DNA from: JAGVSZ01 sp035456405 | GTDB taxonomy: Bacteria > Pseudomonadota > Gammaproteobacteria > Burkholderiales > SG8-39 | NCBI GenBank assembly: GCA_035456405.1 | Contig: DATIDG010000083.1 | Coordinates: 62,001-126,000, forward strand | Reading direction: 5' to 3' | DNA length: 64,000 nucleotides | Shown here: positions 42,127 through 50,538 of the stretch, piece after piece | How positions within the stretch are numbered: position 1 is the first letter of the stretch | Layout of the letters: each line of letters begins with the position of its first letter | Program-made: the position numbers and the translations under genes | Notes under the pieces: generated by a model | Seen by the model: the letters and a program-made list of their open reading frames with translations, nothing else | Databases searched by the model: none | What the model was told of the DNA's origin: nothing

Positions 42127-43410
42127 ATGACGTCGGCCGCGCTACCTATGCTGTTCGGAATCCCGATCGACTTCTTCCTGTTTGCGCTCACGCTGCTCGG
42201 CGTCGCGCTGTTCCACACCCGCACGCTGCAGGTCGCGCTCACCGGCGTCACGGTGATCGCGCTGTACAAGATCCTGTTCGCGCCGTTCCGCACCGGCCCC
42301 GGCATCGGGGGATTCGGGGCTCTCCTGGCGCACGAGTGGGTGATCCTCGCCAATCTCTTCTGCCTGCTGGTCGGCTTCGCGCTGCTCTCCAAGCACTTCG
42401 AGGAGAGCGAGGTGCCGAAGGTGCTGCCGAAGTTCCTGCCCGACGACTGGAAGGGCCCGTTCGCGCTGCTCGCGATCGTGTTCGTGCTGTCCTCGTTCCT
42501 GGACAACATCGCCGCGGCGCTGATCGGCGGTGCGATGGCGCACACGGTGTTCCGGGGCAAAGTGCACATCGGCTACCTCGCGGGCATCGTCGCGGCGTCG
42601 AACGCCGGGGGTGCGGGCAGCGTGGTCGGCGACACCACCACCACGATGATGTGGATCGACGGGGTGAGCCCGCTGAGGGTGCTCGACGCCTACGTGGCGG
42701 CCGTCGTGGCATTGGTCGTATCCGGGATCCCTGCCGCGCTGCAGCAACACAAGCACTCGCCAATCATGAAGGACGAAGCGGCGGGAACGCACGTCGACTG
42801 GGCTCGCGTGGGCATCGTCGCGCTCATCCTCGTGAGCGCGATCGGTGCCAACGTAACCATGAACCTCAAGGCGCCGTGGCTCGCCGACAAGGTGCCGGTG
42901 ATCGGGCTCGCGGTGTGGGTGGCGATCCTGGTCTCGATCCCGGTGCGCAAACCCGATTGGGACCTCGTTCCGGGCGCCACCAAGGGCACGATCTTCCTGC
43001 TCGCACTGGTGACCTGCGCGGCGATGATGCCCGTGGAGCACCTCCCCAGGCAGTCCTGGCAGACCGCCTTCGGGCTCGGGTTCGTGTCCGCGGTCTTCGA
43101 CAACATCCCGCTCACCGCGCTCGCCCTCAAGCAGGACGGCTACGACTGGGGAATGCTCGCCTACGCGGTCGGCTTCGGCGGCTCGATGATCTGGTTCGGC
43201 TCCTCGGCCGGGGTAGCGCTTTCGAACATGTATCCCGAGGCGAAGTCGGTGGGGCGGTGGGTCCGGCATGGCTGGCACGTCGCGCTGGCATACGTACTTG
43301 GGTTCGCGGTCATGCTTGCCCTCACCGGCTGGCATCCGACGCCGAAGAGGGGGCATGGTCCTGTCGTGGCTCCCCCGGCGTCGACCGCCCCGGCGGTCCC
43401 CGCCAAGTAA
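42127..43410 (+). CDS. NhaD/ArsB-like (ion transporter superfamily) antiporter
   Basis: 427 residues from the ATG at 42127 (GGGGGAGGG upstream; an ATG at 42088 is alternative). About 11-12 helices, with repeated motifs SSFLDNIAAALIGGAMAHTV and SAVFDNIPLTALALKQDG, whose paired Asp-Asn positions define the two inverted halves of NhaD-type Na+/H+ antiporters. AASNAGGAGSVVGDTTTTMM is the re-entrant loop. It may supply or relieve the sodium gradient used by TRAP systems. The C-terminus is Pro/Ala-rich. Confidence 0.82.
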   Translation: MTSAALPMLFGIPIDFFLFALTLLGVALFHTRTLQVALTGVTVIALYKILFAPFRTGPGIGGFGALLAHEWVILANLFCLLVGFALLSKHFEESEVPKVLPKFLPDDWKGPFALLAIVFVLSSFLDNIAAALIGGAMAHTVFRGKVHIGYLAGIVAASNAGGAGSVVGDTTTTMMWIDGVSPLRVLDAYVAAVVALVVSGIPAALQQHKHSPIMKDEAAGTHVDWARVGIVALILVSAIGANVTMNLKAPWLADKVPVIGLAVWVAILVSIPVRKPDWDLVPGATKGTIFLLALVTCAAMMPVEHLPRQSWQTAFGLGFVSAVFDNIPLTALALKQDGYDWGMLAYAVGFGGSMIWFGSSAGVALSNMYPEAKSVGRWVRHGWHVALAYVLGFAVMLALTGWHPTPKRGHGPVVAPPASTAPAVPAK

Positions 43411-43431
43411 TCGGGGAGGCCGCCCGGTCGC

Positions 43432-43460
43432 TTGATCACCCGGACGTTCGGGACTACCAT
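43432..43460 (+). promoter_or_regulatory. Promoter candidate upstream of TRAP operon 2
   Basis: TTGATC (43432-43437) and TACCAT (43455-43460) lie 17 bases apart, about 150 bases before dctP. The match is moderate; the leader to 43607 has no gene. Confidence 0.4.
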
Positions 43461-43607
43461 TCGCGGGCTTCATGAGGGCGAGGGTTCGCGTGCTTGCGCA
43501 CGCTTGCGGCGGCGCGGAATAAGGCACCACTCCAGGCTGTTGCGCAGTTTGCAGGCGCGGCGGCGACAAGCGCCCGACCCGTCTATCTCTACCAGAGGAG
43601 CACCCAG

Positions 43608-44756
43608 ATGACCAACCAGCAGATCCAGAAGCCAGCCCCCGCATCGCGCCGTAAGTTCCTGGCCGGCGCCGCCGCGGCCACGGCGGGCGCCACCCTCGGG
43701 TTCCCGACCATCGTCAAGGCGCAGGGTCCGGTCTCGATGCGCTGGCAGTCGACCTGGCCGTCGAAAGACATCTTCCACGAGTACGCGCTCGACTTCGCCA
43801 AGAAGGTCAACGACATGACCGGCGGCGATCTCAAGATCGAAGTGCTCCCGGCCGGGGCGGTGGTACCCGCGTTCGGCCTGCTCGACGCGGTGTCCAAGGG
43901 CACGCTCGACGGCGGCCACGGGGTGCTCGTGTACCACTACGGCAAGCAGAACGCGCTCGCCCTGTGGGGCTCGGGCCCGGCGTTCGGCATGGATGCCAAC
44001 CAGCTGCTCGCCTGGCACAAGTACGGCGGCGGCAAGGAGCTGCTGAACAAGCTCTACGCGTCGATCGGCGCGAACGTGGTCTCGTTCCCGTACGGGCCGA
44101 TGCCCACCCAGCCGCTCGGCTGGTTCAAGAAGCCGATCACCAAGATCGAGGACTTCAAGGGCCTCAAGTTCCGCACGGTTGGGATCTCGATTGACGTGTT
44201 CACCGGCCTCGGTGCGGCGGTCAATGCCCTGCCCGGCGGCGAGATCGTGCCGGCGATGGACCGCGGCCTGCTCGACGCGGCCGAGTTCAACAACGCCACG
44301 TCGGACCGCCTCCTCGGCTTCGCCGACGTCTCCAAGGTCTGCATGCTGCAGAGCTACCACCAGAACGCCGAGCAGTTCGAGATCATGTTCAACAAGGCGA
44401 AGTTCGACGCGCTGCCGGCTAAGATCAAGGCGATCATCGAGAACGCCGTCGAGGCCGCGTCGGCCGATATGAGCTGGAAGGCGGTCGACCGCTACTCGAA
44501 GGACTACGTCGAGTTGCAGACCAAGCACAACGTCAGGTTCTACAGGACGCCGGACTCGGTGCTGCAGACGCAGCTCACCGCCTACGACGCGGCGACCAAG
44601 AAGCGCGCCGACAACGCGCTGTTCGTCGAGATCGAGAAGTCGCAGAAGGAGTTCGCGGAGCGCGCGGTGCGCTGGTACCTGGACACCCAGGTCAATCCGC
44701 GCATGGCCTACACTCACTACTTCGGCAAACCGGCGGCAGGCGCGAAGAAGGCATAA
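43608..44756 (+). CDS. dctP: TRAP solute-binding protein DctP, Tat-exported (system 2)
   Basis: The ATG at 43608 has GAGGAG upstream. The 382-residue protein starts with a twin-arginine signal (ASRRKFLAGAAAATAGATLG) instead of a Sec signal. WPSKDIFHEYALDFAKKVND, LPAGAVVPAFGLLDAVSKGT and ALPGGEIVPAMDRGLLDAAE resemble TakP-like 2-oxo acid binding proteins. The EWVG motif of the two other DctPs is replaced by AEFNN, so the ligand pocket differs. Followed by a terminator-like hairpin and dctQ. Confidence 0.9.
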   Translation: MTNQQIQKPAPASRRKFLAGAAAATAGATLGFPTIVKAQGPVSMRWQSTWPSKDIFHEYALDFAKKVNDMTGGDLKIEVLPAGAVVPAFGLLDAVSKGTLDGGHGVLVYHYGKQNALALWGSGPAFGMDANQLLAWHKYGGGKELLNKLYASIGANVVSFPYGPMPTQPLGWFKKPITKIEDFKGLKFRTVGISIDVFTGLGAAVNALPGGEIVPAMDRGLLDAAEFNNATSDRLLGFADVSKVCMLQSYHQNAEQFEIMFNKAKFDALPAKIKAIIENAVEAASADMSWKAVDRYSKDYVELQTKHNVRFYRTPDSVLQTQLTAYDAATKKRADNALFVEIEKSQKEFAERAVRWYLDTQVNPRMAYTHYFGKPAAGAKKA

Positions 44757-44769
44757 CCGGGCCGACGCG

Positions 44770-44810
44770 GAAAACAGCCATCCGGTGCGAGCCGGGTGGC
44801 TGTTTTCTTT
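44770..44810 (+). terminator. Terminator/attenuator between dctP and dctQ (system 2)
   Basis: GAAAACAGCCATCCGG (44770-44785) pairs with CCGGGTGGCTGTTTTC (44792-44807), with one wobble, around TGCGAG and followed by TTT. It is the strongest terminator-like hairpin of the region and would let dctP be transcribed in excess over dctQM. Confidence 0.75.
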
Positions 44811-44867
44811 CCGGACGCACACAGGGTCAGGCTTTCGACAGGTTCGCCCCGTAGGATTCCCGCCGCC

Positions 44868-45521
44868 ATGCAGAAGCTGCTGCTGTTCGTCGACAAGGTC
44901 AGCACCTGGGTCGGTCACGCCTTTTCCTGGATGATCGTCGGGCTGACGCTGCTCATCTCGTGGGAGGTGTTCTCCCGCTACGCCCTCGACGCGCCCCACG
45001 CCTGGGCGTTCGACGTGATGATCATGCTGTACGGGACGATGTTCATGATGGCCGGCGCCTACACGCTCGCGAAGAACGGCCACGTGCGCGGCGACGTGCT
45101 CTACGGATTCCTCCGGCCGCGGACGCAGGCGGCGATCGACCTCATCCTCTATGTCGTGTTCTTCATCCCCGGCGTGATCGCGCTGACCTACGCCGGCTAC
45201 TACTACGCGGCCGAGTCATGGGCGATCAACGAGCACTCGAACATCACCGCCGACGGGCCGCCGATCTACCCCTTCAAGACCATCATCCCGCTCGCGGGCG
45301 CGATCCTGTTAGCGCAGGGCATCGTCGAGATCATCCGCTGCGTGATCTGTCTGAAACAGGGCCGCTGGCCTTCGCGCGAGGAGGACGTCGAGGAGGTCGA
45401 CGTCGACAAGCTGAAGCAGATGGTCCACGTCGAGGACGGGGGCGGCGCGGACCAGGCGGTCGTCGGCCACGAGGGCGGAGGCGCGGTGCATACCGCCGAG
45501 CGCAGCGGTGAAGTCAAATGA
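44868..45521 (+). CDS. dctQ: TRAP small permease DctQ (system 2)
   Basis: 217 residues with four helices (WMIVGLTLLISWEVFSRYAL, FDVMIMLYGTMFMMAGAYTL and others). It has a long acidic C-terminal tail from residue 160 (EEDVEEVDVDKLKQMV) not usual for DctQ. No strong ribosome site is seen before the ATG at 44868. It overlaps dctM by four bases (ATGA). Confidence 0.88.
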   Translation: MQKLLLFVDKVSTWVGHAFSWMIVGLTLLISWEVFSRYALDAPHAWAFDVMIMLYGTMFMMAGAYTLAKNGHVRGDVLYGFLRPRTQAAIDLILYVVFFIPGVIALTYAGYYYAAESWAINEHSNITADGPPIYPFKTIIPLAGAILLAQGIVEIIRCVICLKQGRWPSREEDVEEVDVDKLKQMVHVEDGGGADQAVVGHEGGGAVHTAERSGEVK

Positions 45522-47524
45522 GGAAGGAGCTGTGGTTCGGGTTCTCCCTGATGGTGATCATCGTGATCGTCATGGCGGCCATGACGCCGTGGGGGTCCCT
45601 CACCAATGGCCACCTCGGCCTGATCATGCTCGGGCTGGTGGTGGTGGCGATCATGCTCGGCTTTCCGACCGCGTTCACGCTCATGGGGATGGGCGTGTTC
45701 TTCGCGTGGCTCGCGTACCGGAGCGTCAACCCGGAGCTCGCCGATCGGCAGGTGCTCGACCTGATGGTGCAGCGGGCGTACGGGGTGATGTCGAACGACG
45801 TGCTGATCGCGGTGCCGCTGTTCGTCTTCATGGGCTACCTGGTGGAGCGGGCCGCGCTGATCGAGCGGCTGTTCAGGAGCCTGCACCTCGCGCTCAGCCG
45901 CGTGCCGGGCTCGCTCGCGGTGGCGACGATCGTCACCTGCGCGGTGTTCGCCACAGCGACCGGCATCGTGGGCGCGGTCGTCACGCTGATGGGTCTGCTC
46001 GCGCTCCCGCCGATGCTGCGGGCCGGCTACAGCACCCAGGTCTCGGCCGGTTCGATCACCGCCGGGGGATGCCTCGGCATCCTGATCCCGCCCTCGGTGC
46101 TGCTGATCGTGTACGGCGCGACGGCGGGAGTTTCAGTCGTGCAGCTGTACGCGGGCGCCTTTTTCCCGGGGGTCATGCTGGCGGCACTCTACGTCGGATA
46201 CGTCATCATCCTCGCCAAGCTCATGCCCCGCCTCATGCCGCCGCTCGCCGAGAGCGAGCGGGGCGTGCCGCTGCCCCCCTTCGCGCAAGCGTTGGCGCAG
46301 CGCGGCGGCAACGCCCTCGCGGGGCTCTGGCGGGCCGCAACGGGCGGTGCCGCCGCAGTCTCCAGGAGAAAGGTGTTCGGACAGCTCTTCGTGTCGCTGT
46401 TGCCCGCGCTCGTGGTCGTCGCGGTCCTGGGCCTGACCTATCGGGTCGTCACGGCGCCCGTCGTGGAGGCGAGCACCGCCGGGCTGGTCGAGTCCGGTGG
46501 ACTGGTCGCGGCCGAAGTCAAGGAGGAGTCGGCAGGCCTGATCGGCGCGCCGGCCGAGGAGGAGGAGGAGCAGGAGAAGCCGGCCGAAGGCGCGCAGGAG
46601 CTGTCGGCGCCGCCGGGGGCGGAAGAGACCCGGCCGCGCGAGGCGGCGGCGCCCGCGACCGCGGAGCAGCCCGCCGCGGCCGCCGCAGCGCCCGAGCGGC
46701 TGCCGATCCCCGGCTGGTTCTGGGGCCTGCTCGCGGCCGGCATCGCGACGATCGCGTTCGTCGCCTGGCTGTGGAGCTGGGAGCGGCTCGAAGTCTTCAA
46801 GATGCTGCTCACGTCGTTCTTCCCGCTCGCGATCCTCATCGTCGCGGTGCTGGGCTCGATCGTGTTCGGGCTGGCGACGCCCACCGAGGCGGCGGCCGTC
46901 GGCGCCTTCGGCGGATTCCTCCTCGCCGCGGCGTATCGCTACATCGCACACCTGCGCGGGGCGGGCGCGCGCATCGCGAACCCCGCCACGGCGTTGGCGA
47001 AGACCCTGTCCGAGCTCGGGTCGATCGTCAAGGAGTCGGCGTTCCTGACCGCCAAGACGAGCGCGATGGTGTGCTGGCTCTTCGTAGGTTCCGCGATCTT
47101 CTCGGCGGCGTTCGCGCTGCTCGGCGGCCAGGAGATCGTCGAGAAGTGGGTGCTGTCGCTGGACCTGACGCCGGTCCAGTTCATGATCCTCTCGCAGGTG
47201 ATCATCTTCGTCCTCGGCTGGCCGCTCGAGTGGACCGAGATCATCGTGATCTTCATGCCGATCTTCATCCCGCTCCTGACGCACTTCAACATCGACCCGC
47301 TGTTCTTCGGTCTGCTGGTCGCGCTCAACCTGCAGACCGCGTTCCTCTCGCCCCCGGTCGCGATGTCGGCGTTCTACCTCAAGGGCGTCGCCCCGTCGCA
47401 CGTCACACTCAACCAGATCTTCGCGGGCATGCTGCCGTTCATGGGCATCCAGGTCGTGGCGATCGCGCTGCTGTACGTGTTCCCGGGGATCGGGTTGTGG
47501 CTGCCGAGCGTGCTCTACAAATAG
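45518..47524 (+). CDS. dctM: TRAP large permease DctM with a long internal insertion (system 2)
   Basis: At 668 residues it is about 180 longer than the DctM of system 1. Residues 1-245 follow the family (FVFMGYLVERAALIERLFRS, AGSITAGGCLGILIPPSVLL) and 425-668 resume it (LATPTEAAAVGAFGGFLLAA, TAFLSPPVAMSAFYLKGVA). Between them lie two extra hydrophobic helices (about 288-307 and 399-418) and a disordered Ala/Glu/Pro-rich linker (about 315-395, with EEEEEQEKPAEGAQ). There is no frame break. The insert may form an extra cytoplasmic or periplasmic module. Confidence 0.9.
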   Translation: MRKELWFGFSLMVIIVIVMAAMTPWGSLTNGHLGLIMLGLVVVAIMLGFPTAFTLMGMGVFFAWLAYRSVNPELADRQVLDLMVQRAYGVMSNDVLIAVPLFVFMGYLVERAALIERLFRSLHLALSRVPGSLAVATIVTCAVFATATGIVGAVVTLMGLLALPPMLRAGYSTQVSAGSITAGGCLGILIPPSVLLIVYGATAGVSVVQLYAGAFFPGVMLAALYVGYVIILAKLMPRLMPPLAESERGVPLPPFAQALAQRGGNALAGLWRAATGGAAAVSRRKVFGQLFVSLLPALVVVAVLGLTYRVVTAPVVEASTAGLVESGGLVAAEVKEESAGLIGAPAEEEEEQEKPAEGAQELSAPPGAEETRPREAAAPATAEQPAAAAAAPERLPIPGWFWGLLAAGIATIAFVAWLWSWERLEVFKMLLTSFFPLAILIVAVLGSIVFGLATPTEAAAVGAFGGFLLAAAYRYIAHLRGAGARIANPATALAKTLSELGSIVKESAFLTAKTSAMVCWLFVGSAIFSAAFALLGGQEIVEKWVLSLDLTPVQFMILSQVIIFVLGWPLEWTEIIVIFMPIFIPLLTHFNIDPLFFGLLVALNLQTAFLSPPVAMSAFYLKGVAPSHVTLNQIFAGMLPFMGIQVVAIALLYVFPGIGLWLPSVLYK

Positions 47525-47525
47525 G

Positions 47526-47558
47526 TTATTGCGTCAGCCTCGATGGCTGACGCAATAA
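47526..47558 (+). terminator. Terminator after TRAP operon 2
   Basis: A perfect 14-base stem, TTATTGCGTCAGCC (47526-47539) and GGCTGACGCAATAA (47545-47558), with a TCGAT loop, starts right after the dctM stop. There is no long T tract, but stability is high. CTGACGC occurs again at 47586-47592 in the next hairpin. Confidence 0.7.
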
Positions 47559-47560
47559 CT

Positions 47561-47603
47561 GCCCGCGTTGGATCGTCAAAACAGCCTGACGCTCAACGCG
47601 GGC
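47561..47603. repeat. Second hairpin in the dctM-radical SAM gap
   Basis: GCCCGCGTTG (47561-47570) and CAACGCGGGC (47594-47603) form a 10-base outer stem, with an inner CGTCA (47574-47578) / TGACG (47587-47591) stem. It lies 98 bases before the radical SAM start. It could be a leader structure. Confidence 0.5.
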
Positions 47604-47700
47604 CGGCGCGCGCATCGACGCGTCCGGTCGAACTCCCGTACACTCGCGGGCCGGCTGGTGATATTGCCCGTCGGAGTGCACGCGGCGCGAGGAGGTCCCA

Positions 47701-49518
47701 ATTCAGACCGTACTGGCCACCAAGGTTTTCCAGCTCTTCCTGATCAAGCCTTCTCACTACGATGACGAGGGGTATGTCATCCAGTGGCTCCGGTCATCGA
47801 TCCCGGCCAACACGCTCGCGACGCTGAACGGACTCGCGCTCGACTGCGCCGAGCGGCGCGTGCTGGGCCACGACGTCGAGATCCGGATCACCGTCTGGGA
47901 CGAGACGAACACGCGCATCCGTCCCGACGAGATCATCCGTCAGATCCGGGCAACGGGCGGGCACGGCCTGGTGGGCCTGGTCGGCGTGCAGACGAACCAA
48001 TATCCGCGTGCGCTGGACATCGCGCGGCCGCTGCGCGCGGCCGGGATCCCGGTCTGCATCGGCGGGTTCCACGTCAGCGGGTGCATCGCGATGCTGCCCG
48101 ACATTCCGCCCGAGCTGCTGGAGGCGATGGCGCTCGGCATCACGCTGTTCGCCGGCGAGGCCGAGGGACGCCTGGATGACCTGCTGCGCGCCGCCTATCG
48201 CGGCGAGCTGAAGCCGCTCTACAACTTCATGAACGACCTTCCCGGGCTGGAGGGCGTGCCGACGCCGTACCTCGCCGCCGACGTCGTGCGGCGCACGGCC
48301 GGCATGCGGACGAGCTTCGACGCCGGGCGCGGGTGTCCGTTCCTCTGCAGCTTCTGCACGATCATCAACGTGCAAGGGCGCAAGTCGCGCGCGCGCAGCG
48401 CCGACGACGTCGAGCGCCTCGTGCGCGCGAACCTCGCGCAGGGCGTGCACAACTTCTTCATCACCGACGACAACCTGGCGCGCAACCAGAATTGGGAGGC
48501 GATGTTCGACCGCCTCATCCACATGCGCGAGGTGGAAGGCCTGAAGATCTGGGTCGTCGCCCAGGTGGACACGATGGCGCACAAGATCCGCGGCTTCATC
48601 GAGAAGGCGGCGCGCGCCGGCATCAACCGCGTGTTCATCGGTCTCGAGAACATCAACCCCGAGTCGCTCAAGGATGCGCACAAGGGGCAGAACCGCATCA
48701 CCGAGTACCGCGCGATGCTGCAGGCGTGGCACCGGGTCGGCACGCTGACCTATGCGGGCTACATCCTCGGGTTCCCGAGCGACACGCCGGCGACGATCGA
48801 GCGCGACATCCGCATCATCCAGCACGAGCTGCCGATCGACATCCTCGAGTTCTTCATCCTGACGCCGCTGCCCGGCTCCGCGGACCACAAGAAGCTGCAC
48901 CTCGCGGGCGTGCCGATGGAGAAGGACATGAACCGGTACGACGTGGTGCACGTGACGACGCGCCACCAGACGATGTCGGACGACGAACTGCTCGGCATCT
49001 ACCGCAAGGCGTGGGACCTCTACTACTCGCCGGAGCACGTCGAGCGGGTGCTGCGCCGGACCAAGGCATGGGGCTACGACCTCGCCAACATGCGCGCGAA
49101 GCTGTTCGGTTTTCACGCCCCGGCGAAGGTCGAGGGCGTGCATCCGCTCGAGGGCGGCATCTTCCGGCGCAAGTACCGCCGCGACCGCCGTCCCGGCATG
49201 CCGATCGAGAGCCCGTTCCTGTTCTATCCGCGCTACGGGTGGGAGATCGCCACGAAGGTCGTGCGCTTCGCGGCGATGTACTGGGACTACTGGCGCATCT
49301 TCAAGCGCGTCGAGCGCGGGCCCGGCCCTGACATGGATGTCGCCATGATGCCGGTGCGGGAGGGCGACTTCGACGCCCTCGAGATGTTCACTGCGACCGC
49401 AGCCGCACGGACGGTGGTCGAGAAGCGGAAGCGCAAGCTCGAGGCCGCGGCGGCCGGCGCTGCGCCCCGCCCGGCCTCCCCGGGGGGCGCCTCGGTGTAC
49501 GCCAGCCCCAAGCCGTAA
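47701..49518 (+). CDS. B12-binding radical SAM enzyme, probable ATT start
   Basis: The frame is clearly coding from 47701: IQTVLATKVFQLFLIKPSHY then DDEGYVIQWLRSS. The preceding TGA is at 47659, and no ATG, GTG or TTG lies between it and the conserved N-terminus. A full GAGGAGGT site sits just before an ATT at 47701. The product, about 605 residues, has a cobalamin-binding-type N-terminal domain and a radical SAM cluster CPFLCSFC (Cys212, 216, 219), with FITDDNLARN and RVFIGLENINPESLKDA. A GTG at 47860 would delete conserved sequence. Substrate unknown; relatives include B12-dependent methylases and hopanoid-type enzymes. Confidence 0.8.
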   Translation: MQTVLATKVFQLFLIKPSHYDDEGYVIQWLRSSIPANTLATLNGLALDCAERRVLGHDVEIRITVWDETNTRIRPDEIIRQIRATGGHGLVGLVGVQTNQYPRALDIARPLRAAGIPVCIGGFHVSGCIAMLPDIPPELLEAMALGITLFAGEAEGRLDDLLRAAYRGELKPLYNFMNDLPGLEGVPTPYLAADVVRRTAGMRTSFDAGRGCPFLCSFCTIINVQGRKSRARSADDVERLVRANLAQGVHNFFITDDNLARNQNWEAMFDRLIHMREVEGLKIWVVAQVDTMAHKIRGFIEKAARAGINRVFIGLENINPESLKDAHKGQNRITEYRAMLQAWHRVGTLTYAGYILGFPSDTPATIERDIRIIQHELPIDILEFFILTPLPGSADHKKLHLAGVPMEKDMNRYDVVHVTTRHQTMSDDELLGIYRKAWDLYYSPEHVERVLRRTKAWGYDLANMRAKLFGFHAPAKVEGVHPLEGGIFRRKYRRDRRPGMPIESPFLFYPRYGWEIATKVVRFAAMYWDYWRIFKRVERGPGPDMDVAMMPVREGDFDALEMFTATAAARTVVEKRKRKLEAAAAGAAPRPASPGGASVYASPKP

Positions 49519-49625
49519 CGGGTCGCAGTCGCGCGGCGTGCCTCAGCCACGCCGGTTCGTCTCCCGCGCCCCCGCGAGCGTGCGCAGAATCCGTGCCGCC
49601 TTTCGCGAACTCCACGCCGCGCACC

Positions 49626-49642
49626 ATTACCGCAGCGGTAAT
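49626..49642. promoter_or_regulatory. Palindromic operator candidate
   Basis: ATTACCGC (49626-49633) and GCGGTAAT (49635-49642) are perfect reverse complements around a single A. It lies 34 bases before the thioesterase ATG and upstream of its GGAGG site. The form fits a TetR- or MarR-type operator; no such regulator is in the window. Confidence 0.5.
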
Positions 49643-49676
49643 CGCCCCGACCGGTCATTTCTTGGAGGATGCGCAA

Positions 49677-50075
49677 ATGGACGCCGACCTTCTCAACGAG
49701 AGGCTCGCCGGAACGCTGAGCACGCTCCTGGGGCTGCGCTTCGTCGAGGCGCGCGCGGACTGCGTGATCGCCGAGCTCGAGATCCGGGACGAGCTGCGCA
49801 CGGTCGGCGGCGCGCTGCACGGCGGGACGCTGATGGCCGTCGCCGACACCGTCGGCGCCGCGGCGACCGCGGTGAACCTGCCCGCCGGCGGGGGCACGAC
49901 GACCCTGGAGTCGAAGACGAACTTCTTCGCCGCCGGGCGCACGGGCAAGGTCCGCGCCACGGCGACGCCGTTGCACCGGGGGAAGCGCACGCACGTCTGG
50001 CAGACGCGCGTCACGGACGAGTCCGGGCGCCTCCTGTCGCTCACCATCCAGACGCAAATGGTGCTCGACGCGTGA
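49677..50075 (+). CDS. PaaI-type hotdog thioesterase
   Basis: 132 residues from the ATG at 49677, following TTGGAGG. The hotdog motif GGALHGGTLMAVADTVGAAA and the strand TLESKTNFFAAGRTGKVRA fit the PaaI/YbgC-like group. It hydrolyses acyl-CoA thioesters; the acyl group is not predictable. Preceded by a palindrome. Confidence 0.85.
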   Translation: MDADLLNERLAGTLSTLLGLRFVEARADCVIAELEIRDELRTVGGALHGGTLMAVADTVGAAATAVNLPAGGGTTTLESKTNFFAAGRTGKVRATATPLHRGKRTHVWQTRVTDESGRLLSLTIQTQMVLDA

Positions 50076-50147
50076 GCGTGCAGGCGCGAGCGGCGCCGCG
50101 CCTTTGAGCCGGCATCGCGCGGTGTCGGAGATGGCACAATCCGCGCC

Positions 50148-50531
50148 ATGGTCGAGCGCCACCGCAAGTGGGAGCCGGTTCCCGATCTGACCGCGGGCGG
50201 CTCGCGGCTCGTCGAACTGCGCGACGATGCCGACGGCCTGTCGATCGCGCTCGTGTACGACGAGCGGCCGGGCGAGCTCCTGTGGCTCGTATTCCGGTCC
50301 GCGCTCGCGCACCGGCGCAGCTCCTTCGAGGTCTTCATCCGCATGTGGCGGATGGAGGTGCCGCACCGGCTCTACCTCGCCGACGACTCGCGCTGGATCG
50401 AGTGGCTGCACGACGAGAGCGACGGCCGCTACGTGAGCGCCGCGCTGGCGCACTACGTCATCACCACCTCGCGCGACTTCATCGAGATCCTCGCGGCCGA
50501 CCCGCCCGGGGCCGACTGGTGCCCCGAATGA
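50148..50531 (+). CDS. Uncharacterised conserved-looking protein
   Basis: 127 residues, soluble, mixed alpha/beta: LVYDERPGELLWLVFRSALA, FEVFIRMWRMEVPHRLYLAD and RYVSAALAHYVITTSRDFIE. No motif I can assign. Amino acid use is coding-like and it lies in an operon-like row, eight bases before the MFS gene. Confidence 0.55.
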   Translation: MVERHRKWEPVPDLTAGGSRLVELRDDADGLSIALVYDERPGELLWLVFRSALAHRRSSFEVFIRMWRMEVPHRLYLADDSRWIEWLHDESDGRYVSAALAHYVITTSRDFIEILAADPPGADWCPE

Positions 50532-50538
50532 GGGCGGC

